Origin: Pseudomonadota bacterium
Lineage (GTDB): Bacteria; Pseudomonadota; Gammaproteobacteria; Competibacterales; Competibacteraceae
Assembly: GCA_030917925.1 (NCBI GenBank)
Contig: JAUPTV010000056.1
Coordinates: 1 to 37,347 of the forward strand
DNA length: 37,347 nucleotides
Direction: 5' to 3'
Shown here: one piece after another, positions 8,412 to 16,014 of the stretch
Layout: each line of letters begins with the position of its first letter
How positions within the stretch are numbered: position 1 is the stretch's first letter
Position numbers and translations under genes: made by a program
Notes under the pieces: model-generated
What the model was told of the DNA's origin: nothing
The model's input: the letters and a program-made list of their open reading frames with translations, nothing else
Databases searched by the model: none

Positions 8412-10127
8412 TTAGCGCCCACTAACACCTGAATTAGCGGCAGGGGCAAGACGTGTTGAGGGGGCAGATTGTAGGGACGCGAGTTCGATACGAAGGCGCT
8501 CGATCTGTTCACGAAGAGCGTTCAACGTACCGGTGTCCTCTTGTAGACGTTTACGCAAGGCGTCTGCTTCCTTGCCCCGAGGTTCCAACGCCGCAACCTC
8601 GCGCTCCAATTCAGCCCGGCGCAGGTTCAACCGCTCCAGATCAATCATCAGTGCTTCCCGCTTGGCTTTAGCCTCATTGAGTTGACCCTGCGCCCGTTCC
8701 CCTTCAGCCGTGACCGTGGCCAGTTCCGCCCGCATGGTCTCCAGTTGTTTGCCTGTCGTATTGAGCCTTGCCAATTCCGTATCCAAAGCTATCTTTTTGG
8801 CTGCTAGGTCCCGATTGTTCTGTTCAGCAGTAGCCACATCGCGCTCCAGAGCAGTGCGGCGCAATCCCAGTCGATCCAACTCACTAACAAGGTTTGTTCG
8901 CTGACTTTGTACCTGCTCCAATCCAGCATTGGCGTTCGCCAAATCGGCTCGAGTGGTCTCCAGTTGTTTGCTGACAGTGCCTAACTTCGCCATGTCGGCT
9001 TCCAGGGCAGTCTTTTGGATGGCGAGTTGGCGGAGGTTCTGTTCGGCAGCCGCCACGGTGCTTTCCGCTTCTTTCTGTCGGGTCAACAACTTTTCAAGCG
9101 CCGCCTTGGCTTCGGCGGTTTCACGGATGGCTCCAGCAGAGGCGTCCTTTTGCGTCTTTAACCGGGCGACTTCCGCAGACAGGGCGGTTTGCTGACCTTG
9201 GGTTTCGGCCAGTTGCCCTTGGGCCGTTTTCAGGGCATCGCGGGCAGTAGTCAGGGTTGCGTTGATTTGCGCCTGTTCCTGTCGGGCGACCTCGGCGTTG
9301 CGCCGGGCTTCGGCAACGGTGCGGGTATCCTGTTCCAATTGAACGCGCACCTGATCGAGTTTCTTGATCTCGTCACCCAGCCGTTGCGCTTCGCTTTGGA
9401 GGCGGGTCTGTTCCTTGCCCGTCGCCGCGACCGTATTGGTCAACTGAGTTTCCTGGCCGCGCAACTCAGCGACACGCTGCTCGACGACTTTCTGGTCTTG
9501 CAGCAGTTGCCCGGCGCGTTGCTCGGCGGTCTTTTGCTGGCTGATCGCCTCATTGCGAGCCTGCTCAGCTTCGGTCTGTCGCACTTTAGCCGTTCGCTCG
9601 GCCTCAGTAGCCGACAGACGGCGATTCTCGGTATCCACCGCCTGCTTTTCCGCGCTATCCCGGCGCTGTTCGAGATCGGCAATACGGGTTTCGGCGGCTT
9701 GGGTCTCCGCCAACAGTCCATCCCGACGCTTCGCTAAGGAATCCCGCTCTGCCCGACTATCGGCCAATTCCCGGCGCAGACTCGCGGCCTCATCGCGTAA
9801 TTTCGCCGCATTGGCCTGTTCGGTATCGAGTATGGTGTGCGTTCGGCGCAACTCGGTCACGGCTTGATCCAGTTGAACCCGCTCAGCGTTCAGCGCCTGC
9901 AAGTTGGCTTTAGTCACCTCACGCTGTTCACGCCAAGTCTGCCGTTCCAACCCATCGCTTAGGACGCCAAACAGCACTGCGCCAAACCCGCCCAGGGTCA
10001 GCGTGAAGGCTAACCAGAGCGCAACTTGCCAACGCCGGTGCCAAGCGGGCGGCGTACCGGCCAACGGCAACAGCCGGTCAGCGGCAGAGGATTCAGAGTT
10101 CGGCGAGGATTCGCTCGACGCAAGCAT
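8412..10127 (-). CDS. Single-pass membrane coiled-coil protein
   Basis: The 571-residue protein has one transmembrane segment at about residues 34-55 (VALWLAFTLTLGGFGAVLFG) after a short N-terminal tail, then roughly 490 residues of coiled coil with regular blocks such as ATAEQNNRDLAAKKIALDTE. The C-terminal tail is low complexity. No enzymatic motif is visible. An SD GGGAG seven bases before the ATG supports this start even though it lies inside the end of the helicase gene (35-bp overlap). The next gene starts 18 bp after its stop. The rod length is close to that of the neighbouring McrB fusion, so the two may assemble side by side; that is inference. It could act as a membrane tether or scaffold of the defence complex. 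Confidence 0.75.
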   Translation of the reverse strand: MLASSESSPNSESSAADRLLPLAGTPPAWHRRWQVALWLAFTLTLGGFGAVLFGVLSDGLERQTWREQREVTKANLQALNAERVQLDQAVTELRRTHTILDTEQANAAKLRDEAASLRRELADSRAERDSLAKRRDGLLAETQAAETRIADLEQRRDSAEKQAVDTENRRLSATEAERTAKVRQTEAEQARNEAISQQKTAEQRAGQLLQDQKVVEQRVAELRGQETQLTNTVAATGKEQTRLQSEAQRLGDEIKKLDQVRVQLEQDTRTVAEARRNAEVARQEQAQINATLTTARDALKTAQGQLAETQGQQTALSAEVARLKTQKDASAGAIRETAEAKAALEKLLTRQKEAESTVAAAEQNLRQLAIQKTALEADMAKLGTVSKQLETTRADLANANAGLEQVQSQRTNLVSELDRLGLRRTALERDVATAEQNNRDLAAKKIALDTELARLNTTGKQLETMRAELATVTAEGERAQGQLNEAKAKREALMIDLERLNLRRAELEREVAALEPRGKEADALRKRLQEDTGTLNALREQIERLRIELASLQSAPSTRLAPAANSGVSGR

Positions 10128-13100
10128 TCATATTCTCCCGGAGTTCATAGACCCAGAAGCGCACGACAGTCCAGCCGAGCGCCCGCAGTTGGTGATCCCG
10201 CCATAGGTCAGCCATTTTGCGCCGACCGTCCGGGTCACGATGAAACCAATCGCCATCCACCTCGATGTCGAGGTGGCGGTCGCCCCGAATCAACGCTAGA
10301 TCCAGCCGACGACCGGCGATGGGGTATTGGGTAATCGTTTCAATGCCACGCGCCGCCAGCGCCTGCCACAAGCGCTCTTCCCAAGGGGAATCAAATTGAG
10401 CAGTGGTGGTTGGTCGTTGCGGTTGGCGGCGAGCCAGCAGGGTTTCGAGATAGGGAATCCCGCACTGTGCCGCGTAGTCCAGATCGCCGAACACATGGCA
10501 AATGGCGCGGGCGCGACTGATGGCAACGTTGATCAAATTGCCGGTCTCGCGCAGGAACTGCCGCGCCTGTTCCGGCATCTCCGACCCGACGCACAGGCTA
10601 AACAGCATCACATCGCGGGCGTCGCCTTGAAAGCCATGTGCGGTATGGACTTCCAACCGGGTGCTGGCAACCTGATCCACCGGCAGCACCCGCTCCACCT
10701 GATCGCGCAACCGGTTCGCCTGCTCACGAAACGGAGTCACCACGCCGATCGTGCCCGCAAACCCGCCCGGAGCCAGTAACCGGCTGAGTTCGGCCAGGAT
10801 CGCGTCGATCTCGGCGGGTGCCCAGCAGCCAGTACGAGCCGGCTGAAGGGAGCCGCGCACCTCAGTCCAGTGAAAGCCAGCAGTTTTGCCGGGCGGTGGG
10901 CGCAACTGCCGTGCATCCGTGAGCGGGCGCAAGCGATGACCGTAGAAGGTCTCGCTGATGTAGTCGGCAATGTCATCATGGCAGCGAAAGTGATCGCGCA
11001 GCAGGTGATGATCGCCGGACGCAGCGGCGGCGAAGTGAAACAAACTGTTGGCGGAAAAGGTGAACTGGCCAATCCCTGGCACTCGCAACCCGGCAGCGCG
11101 CAAGGCGTCGGCTTCCCATTCCGGGCGAACCTGGGTGATATGGGTCAGTTGCGCCGGATCGCCGATGATGATCGCCCGCCGTGCCCGCGCCAATAGTGGC
11201 AAGGCTGAGGCGATGTCGCATTGAGCGGCTTCGTCCAGCACCACGTAATCGAATAATCCCGGTACCAGGGGAATCCGGCTGGCCGCGCCGAGATTGGAGG
11301 CCGCCCATAATGGAAACTGGTCGAGGATCACGCTGCGATGGGCGAACCACCGGTCACGAGCGCGAGCCGCACCGGCTGCGCCTTCATTCCGCAACAGCGC
11401 CAAGTCACCCCGCAATGCCGTCAGCGCCTGTCGGTGTTCGGGCGCACATTCAGTCAGTGCTTCGCTCAGTTCCAGCAGGCAGGCGCGAGCCGAGGTTTGA
11501 ATCTGTTCGCTCAGAGCCACCGGATCCGGCATGGTCTCGGTAGTGGGTGGTTGCCGAATCGCGGTTTCGAGCCGTGTCCGACCCTCCCGCAGGCGTTGGA
11601 GAGTGCGCAGATCATCCACTCGCCGCTCATGCAGCGCGAGCGTCGCCGCACTGGGTGCCGCCAAGCCTAACCGCGCCCAGTCCAACGCGAGTCGGCGCAT
11701 CCGTCGCAATCGCCAGAACCGCCGCCAGGGAGTGAACCATGGCGGCCAACCGGAGGTTGCTGGGGGGTCGGGCGGCGGTAGGGGATTAGGCAGCGGCGCG
11801 GTAGCGTCCAGCCCCATCGCCGTTTCCAGATCGCCAATCGCGGTTTCCAGCCGGCCCAGTTCATCCGCCTGTTCCGCAACACCCTGAGCCTGATCAATGG
11901 CCGTAGCGCGGGCGGCGTCCAACCGGGCGAGTGCGCTACAGGAGACGGCAAAGCGTTCTCGCCGCCCTGAAACGCCGGGGCGAGCCAGAATCGCATCCAT
12001 CGCCCGCTCAAAGCTGAATCCTTCCCCACCGTCGCGGGTGTTGGCGCGGATCAACAGTGGGTGGCGCTCCACCACGTCCGCGAACCGATCCACTACGGCG
12101 TCAATCGCCTGATGATTCCGGCTGGCGAATAACACGCTGCGCCCTGCCAAAGCGGCGCTGGCCATCAGCGCCACCGCAACCTGGGACTTGCCGGTGCCGG
12201 GCGGGCCAGTGACCACGGTTAAGGGCCGGTTGAGGCCATCACGCACGGCGCGTAACTGATCCTCGCCCAACGGCAGCGGCTCCAGCACCGACAGTGGTGC
12301 ATCCGCGGGTTCCACACCCTGGGTTGCGCCGCCAAAAAAAGCAGCCAGCGCGGTCTGCGCCAGTTCGGCATCGGACCATTGCGCCAAATCCAGCAAATCC
12401 CGCACGGTGCGCCGGGCAAACTGGAGATCGCTGGATAGAAACAGCGCCAATCCGCCGTAGACACCCGCCAGACCACCACAGTCTAAGGCCGGTAACGGGT
12501 GAGTCAGGTCGAGAGGCGTCCGCAACTCGGTAGGAACCGCGCCGGCCAACCGCTCGGCGAATGTTCGCCAGTCTACAAACGAACCGGTTTGCCACACTTC
12601 GTCATCGGCGTTGACTTCAAGCGCATCGAGCAATTCACGCACTCGCCGCCCGCGCTGACGCTGGCCACGCACCCAGGCCCATTCAATGGCGGGTGTTGCT
12701 GCGCTCAGTTCCAAGCGCAAGGTCTCGGCATCCAGCACCCAGTCGACCGCCACCGTCGCTACAGGAACCACAAACGGCGGGCGGGTCGCATCGTTGGAAT
12801 GCACCAAGGCAACCGGAAAAGCGAGATGAAGCGGCTCACGCCCCCGTCGGGCTAATGCGGTGAGAAACGTCGGCGGTAATAAAGCCCGCGCCACATTGAG
12901 GATGGCATATTCACCTTCACCGGGCCACCACCGCCCGCGAGGAGCCAGGAACAGGAACAATTCGCCGTAGCGGCGGGCATCGCCCAGTAACAACGCCCGT
13001 TCGTTGCGGGCCAATGCCTCGCGATAGTAGGGCAGGAGTCGGCGCAACAGCGCCCAGGACGGTTCAAGCCGCTCAGTGGCTTCAAGGGTCGGTGTGGCAG

Positions 13101-13443
13101 GCGGTGCGAGATGCGAGTCCCCGACAGTAGCGGGGATGGCGGTCAACAACGGGCCACTGGTTAAGCGGGCTGACCCCGCACCCTCCAGCGCGTCCCGGTT
13201 GGCGGCGGATCGTGTCAGATGGGGCGAAGGGATGGAGTAGGGGGACCAGCGCCGCAACGCGCCGATTTGCGTCAGATTAGCACGCTGTAAATCCAACAAA
13301 ACGGCGGCGACCTTATCTACTCCGGGTCGCTGTCCATCTTGGCAAAGCCGACTTCGTACTTCTTCAAGATAAAGCCCTTCGGGATGCCGCTCGATCACCG
13401 TGAGGATTTGGGTCGCAAGCGAACCGTGCTGTCCGTAGCTCAT
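10093..13443 (-). CDS. SF1 (UPF1-like) helicase fused to a C-terminal Vsr/DUF559-type nuclease
   Basis: Domains in order: residues about 1-70 look like a small winged-helix domain (LATQILTVIERHPEGLYLEEV). A ~300-residue region I do not recognise follows. A split SF1 helicase comes next, with Walker A GPPGTGKS (413-420), a long Arg-rich insertion, Walker B VVLDEAAQ (DEAA 737-740), IIIGDPAQL (motif III) and TAHGFQGDARDVMLFSLCVG, ending with NVAISRAR. The last ~100 residues are a PD-(D/E)XK domain of Vsr/DUF559 type: SPWEERLWQAL, Asp1048 in RRLDLAL, Glu1061 and Asp1063 in DIEVDG, and the typical end LRALGWTVVRFWVYEL. UPF1-like helicases fused to nucleases accompany CoCoNuT systems. There is no strong SD before the ATG, but a 19-codon reading frame ends on it with an ATGA overlap, which could supply coupling. 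Confidence 0.88.
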   Translation of the reverse strand: MSYGQHGSLATQILTVIERHPEGLYLEEVRSRLCQDGQRPGVDKVAAVLLDLQRANLTQIGALRRWSPYSIPSPHLTRSAANRDALEGAGSARLTSGPLLTAIPATVGDSHLAPPATPTLEATERLEPSWALLRRLLPYYREALARNERALLLGDARRYGELFLFLAPRGRWWPGEGEYAILNVARALLPPTFLTALARRGREPLHLAFPVALVHSNDATRPPFVVPVATVAVDWVLDAETLRLELSAATPAIEWAWVRGQRQRGRRVRELLDALEVNADDEVWQTGSFVDWRTFAERLAGAVPTELRTPLDLTHPLPALDCGGLAGVYGGLALFLSSDLQFARRTVRDLLDLAQWSDAELAQTALAAFFGGATQGVEPADAPLSVLEPLPLGEDQLRAVRDGLNRPLTVVTGPPGTGKSQVAVALMASAALAGRSVLFASRNHQAIDAVVDRFADVVERHPLLIRANTRDGGEGFSFERAMDAILARPGVSGRRERFAVSCSALARLDAARATAIDQAQGVAEQADELGRLETAIGDLETAMGLDATAPLPNPLPPPDPPATSGWPPWFTPWRRFWRLRRMRRLALDWARLGLAAPSAATLALHERRVDDLRTLQRLREGRTRLETAIRQPPTTETMPDPVALSEQIQTSARACLLELSEALTECAPEHRQALTALRGDLALLRNEGAAGAARARDRWFAHRSVILDQFPLWAASNLGAASRIPLVPGLFDYVVLDEAAQCDIASALPLLARARRAIIIGDPAQLTHITQVRPEWEADALRAAGLRVPGIGQFTFSANSLFHFAAAASGDHHLLRDHFRCHDDIADYISETFYGHRLRPLTDARQLRPPPGKTAGFHWTEVRGSLQPARTGCWAPAEIDAILAELSRLLAPGGFAGTIGVVTPFREQANRLRDQVERVLPVDQVASTRLEVHTAHGFQGDARDVMLFSLCVGSEMPEQARQFLRETGNLINVAISRARAICHVFGDLDYAAQCGIPYLETLLARRQPQRPTTTAQFDSPWEERLWQALAARGIETITQYPIAGRRLDLALIRGDRHLDIEVDGDWFHRDPDGRRKMADLWRDHQLRALGWTVVRFWVYELRENMNACVERILAEL

Positions 13444-13499
13444 GGATCAATCTGACGGGTATCGACGACAACACGGCTCAACATTATGGCGTTCTTCAT
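13440..13499 (-). CDS. Possible 19-codon leader ORF coupled to the helicase gene
   Basis: An ATG at 13499 opens a 19-codon frame (MKNAIMLSRVV...) that stops with TGA overlapping the helicase ATG as ATGA. A purine stretch (AGAGAAT) lies nine bases upstream of it. The helicase gene lacks a good SD of its own, so translation of this short frame could deliver ribosomes to it. It may equally be a leftover of a deleted gene between the restriction remnant and the helicase. No similarity is claimed. Confidence 0.3.
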   Translation of the reverse strand: MKNAIMLSRVVVDTRQIDP

Positions 13500-13534
13500 A
13501 ATTTATTCTCTGATGAATTGATCGTGAGCTATCT

Positions 13535-14167
13535 CTACCCCACCCCAAACACTTTCAACACTTCGTCAATGAGGAACGCATCGGAAAATCGTTGATCTTG
13601 GCGATTCACCAGCTTGTTCAACGCCTGCCACGCGATCAACATGCCCATCACGACCGTCTTACCGCTCCCGGTCGCCATTTTGGCGGCATAGCGGGGTAAC
13701 GGCGTATGGCTGTCCGGGGTGGCTCCCGCGTTGGCTTGCTTGAAGCGTCCCAGTATGGAAGTCCCATAGTTGGCGTCTTGCTTCGGCGCAATCTCGGTCA
13801 AATAAATCAGCGTTTCCACCGCTTCAATCTGACAGAAGAACAATCGCCGCTCGCGGTCTAGCCGGGTCCAGTACTCCAGCAAGCGCCGGGTTGTGGCTGT
13901 GGTGTAAGGCCGTCCGGCTTGCCGCCAATACGCCACACGCTCCCGCAAGTCGTTAATCAGCTTGTTCTCTTCGGCGCGGTGCTGAATCGCCAGATCCAGC
14001 GTTTTCTGAACGGTCTTCAGCTTCGGCTGGGCGATCGGGATGAAATAGGTACTGCGCCGCCGACCTGGCACAATCTCGTCAGTGATACCGTTATCGTCAA
14101 AGCGGAAATGCCGCTTCGGTTCCTCAAAGGGCGAATTGATAATGGGGTTTTCAATCAAATCAGCCAT
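13535..14167 (-). pseudogene. Truncated type III restriction (Res-like) helicase subunit, internal deletion
   Basis: The first ~200 residues read like the N terminus of a type III restriction endonuclease Res subunit: ENPIINSPFEEPKRHFRFD, GITDEIVPGRRRSTYF, and the helicase motif I segment YAAKMATGSGKTVVMGMLIAW followed by RFSDAFLI. Intact family members run to roughly 900-1000 residues. Here FSDAFLI joins directly to a ten-residue tail DEVLKVFGVG and a stop, so motifs II-VI and the nuclease are missing. The simplest reading is an in-frame deletion that joined the start to the extreme C terminus. The start has an AGGA seven bases upstream and sits downstream of a sigma54-like promoter, so the fragment may still be expressed and serve as the operon's first cistron. 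It has no helicase or nuclease activity that I could predict. Confidence 0.7.
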
Positions 14168-14257
14168 GCAGGCTTCCTAATGGGACGGCAGACCATCTTT
14201 GCGTGATGGGAAACACACACAACAAGGGCGATGGTTGACCGGAAAGCCCTGACATAC

Positions 14258-14272
14258 GCATTTACCGCGCCA
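14258..14272 (-). promoter_or_regulatory. Candidate sigma54 (RpoN) promoter
   Basis: On the minus strand the sequence TGGCGCGGTAAATGC matches the -24/-12 consensus TGGCACG-N4-TTGC at nine positions, with the invariant GG and GC correctly spaced. A start site near 14246 would leave an ~80-nt leader before the truncated restriction gene and the defence operon behind it. Paired palindromes lie 80-140 bp upstream, where enhancer-binding activators normally sit. Found by eye; chance matches of this quality occur. Confidence 0.4.
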
Positions 14273-14349
14273 TTTTTTTCACTATGGGCATAATCCATTG
14301 CTGATGCACGGATTAGGCATCGCCGGGTCATCGCTGATGGAGACTTGCT

Positions 14350-14398
14350 TGTTTCATTTTGAAACAAACCTTGTTTCACGGTGTTTCAAGTTGAAACA
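14350..14398. promoter_or_regulatory. Two perfect 17-bp palindromes, enhancer/operator-like
   Basis: TGTTTCA-N3-TGAAACA occurs at 14350-14366 and again at 14382-14398, with a further TGTTTCA half-site at 14372-14378. The centres are 32 bp apart, about three helical turns, so bound dimers would face the same side. This geometry is typical of upstream activating sequences for sigma54 enhancer-binding proteins. The binding protein cannot be identified from the window. Confidence 0.65.
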
Positions 14399-14995
14399 TG
14401 CGCCCTTTTCCTCAAAGCCCGTTGACGGTGAGTCTTGCTACCGTTCTATATGGCAAACAGTGTAGCGCATCACTTTCAGGTTTTTGAGCCGTATTTGCAC
14501 ATTTTCCACCATAAAACTCACGAAGCCCGCCAACAAGTGCCCTGTCCAAGACCGGTCTGTAGGTTGAATTCCGCGAAAATGATGAAGTGAAGCGCTTCGG
14601 GGCGTACTGGCACCGTGAACAACGGCAAGGGTACGTTTCGGCAGGCCGGAATTTAACATCTTTTGCCGGCTGGCTGCGGGATTGGATACGGTCCGTCAAT
14701 AAAATCGCCCGTTTCGCCGGTAGTGGGTTTCCAATCTGATTGACACCCGCCCCGCACTGTCCTAACGTAGCGCCACTATCAATCACAGCGGTCATCGCCC
14801 GTTATAGCGGTGGTTCACGATCACACATCCATACATGGACGTGAGAGCGCGGATCGTCTGTTTTACCCCACGGGCGTGGTCGATAGGGGGAAATAAGGCG
14901 CGGCTTGCCGTGGATGAATAACTCCAACCGACTGTGATCGGTAGTTGAGACCATGCCGCCCTCAACCTGCGCGGCATTGTACGGAAACCGCCGCC
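14399..14995. other. Decayed intergenic stretch without a convincing gene
   Basis: About 600 bp between the palindromes and the ribbon-helix-helix gene. Several overlapping short frames exist on the minus strand (for example one ending near 14802 with HGKPRLISPYRPRPWGK), but none has a good ribosome site or a family I recognise. Together with the neighbouring ribbon-helix-helix gene and the tRNA scar, this looks like eroded mobile-element DNA. Confidence 0.4.
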
Positions 14996-15223
14996 ATGTC
15001 TGCACATCCCACCGTTTATGCCCCGCTATGCCTTGCGTCCGCTGCTACTGTTGAAAAACGCGCCCGCGCCAAGTGCGACCGTGATGTAAAGCTGCACCTC
15101 CCCGAAGCCCTCTATGACGATTTAGCCCAACTGGCTCGTGCAGATAATCGGGCTGTCGGTGAATACATGCGGGTTATTCTGGAACGCCATGCTTATGGAG
15201 CGTTCGGCGTCTATCGGGGCTAA
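14996..15223 (+). CDS. Small ribbon-helix-helix protein
   Basis: A 75-residue protein whose second half reads DVKLHLPEALYDDLAQLARADNRAVGEYMRVIL, with a beta strand followed by two helices, the pattern of ribbon-helix-helix DNA-binding domains. Such proteins are common beside replication or excision genes of small phages and plasmids and as antitoxins. I chose the ATG at 14996 because the residues before it are Pro/Arg-rich and do not fit the fold; there is no clear SD. It stands alone on the plus strand between the defence operon and the tRNA-Pro scar, so it is probably a survivor of the integrated element. Its partner is not visible. Confidence 0.55.
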   Translation: MSAHPTVYAPLCLASAATVEKRARAKCDRDVKLHLPEALYDDLAQLARADNRAVGEYMRVILERHAYGAFGVYRG

Positions 15224-15479
15224 CGTACTGAGCGAATAGGTCGCTCAATACGAGTTGTTGCCGTATCCGGTAGGTTCTGAGACCATAACCCGCTTGCGGG
15301 GATATGGCGGAACACTTGAACGACCTGTCGGAGTTGCTGGAGCAGCAGGTAGGCCGCGTGACGTGATCGTGACGGAACCCAGTCACGTTCAGAGCTTTCC
15401 TGGCCATTCGTGACAAATAGGCGTGGGGCAAATGGCGCTAAGTAATTGTTTAATCTATACCAGTGAGTAACACACTGGA
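15224..15479. other. Element end next to the tRNA scar
   Basis: No complete gene is visible. A short plus frame from 15304 (MAEHLNDLSELLEQQ...) ends after 20 codons and could be the tail of a lost gene, but it cannot be assigned. This stretch directly abuts the partial tRNA-Pro. Confidence 0.35.
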
Positions 15480-15524
<45 letters not shown>

Positions 15525-15618
15525 TTAATCAAGCAGTTACCGCTAAATCTGGCTCGCATTGCGAATGCTGCCGGCGTATTTCGCGCTGGATCCAGTGTAA
15601 CCCCCGCCTGAACGAATG

Positions 15619-15660
15619 CCAAACGCTCGAGTTAGCAGGAGCGTTGGTGTCTGCGTTTTT
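15619..15660 (+). terminator. Possible terminator downstream of the tRNA-Pro scar
   Basis: ACGCTC (15623-15628) pairs with GAGCGT (15640-15645), extended by CCAA/TTGG with one bulge, and a T5 run follows at 15656. It would suit the end of the original tRNA-Pro transcript. The distance between stem and T run is longer than usual. Confidence 0.35.
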
Positions 15661-15783
15661 AAGTTTTCTCCACGCATCCTTCCATCTGAATACCTACGCG
15701 AAAAAGAAAAAGGGTTTGCAGAGAATATTTAAGAGGAACCCGAATGTCTGGCTATCATCGGGAAAGACAATAAATTGATTTTA
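15661..15783. other. Intergenic, AT-rich
   Basis: Between the tRNA-Pro scar and the tRNA-Ser terminator. I see no gene or RNA here; short A-rich runs only. Confidence 0.3.
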
Positions 15784-15808
15784 AAAAAAACCCGCACTTG
15801 GCGGGTTT
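15784..15808 (-). terminator. Intrinsic terminator of tRNA-Ser
   Basis: On the minus strand AAACCCGC-CAAGT-GCGGGTTT forms a hairpin followed by a run of eight Ts. It lies 35 bp after the tRNA-Ser 3' end and fits a rho-independent terminator for it. Confidence 0.8.
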
Positions 15809-15842
15809 GAAAATTCACGATGGACGGCTATAACGTACTAAT

Positions 15843-15932
15843 TGGCGGAGAGAGAGGGATTCGAACCCTCGTTAGAGTCACCCCTAAACAGCATTTCCAG
15901 TGCTGCGCCTTCGACCGCTCGGCCACCTCTCC
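15843..15932 (-). tRNA. tRNA-Ser(GGA)
   Basis: A 90-nt class II tRNA with a long variable arm. The acceptor GGAGAGG pairs with TCTCTCC, the anticodon loop contains GGA after CT, the T loop is GGTTCGAATCC, and CCA is encoded. It reads UCC/UCU codons. It lies 82 bp behind pnp in the same direction and ahead of a clear terminator. Confidence 0.95.
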
Positions 15933-16014
15933 GAAAGACTGTCCGCTTCCCTGCCGTAAGAAGCGGGATTGTAATGGAAGCGGTCGCGTCAAGGCAAGGC
16001 GCGAATCGCTTTCC

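Noticed and set aside
9189-9737. 182-codon Leu-rich plus-strand frame inside the coiled-coil gene
   Set aside because: The Leu/Gly-rich pattern is the complement of Glu/Gln-rich coiled-coil codons, not a membrane protein.
14412-14795. 127-codon minus-strand frame in the gap right of the operon
   Set aside because: No domain, no ribosome site, and overlapping alternative frames of equal length.
14802-15005. Minus-strand frame with HSRLELFIHGKPRLISPYRPRPWGK
   Set aside because: It has a protein-like composition and may be a phage remnant, but it has no ribosome site and no family I can name.
15943-15966. Hairpin CCGCTTC/GAAGCGG between pnp and tRNA-Ser
   Set aside because: No T run follows on either strand; may be a processing site but not a supported terminator.
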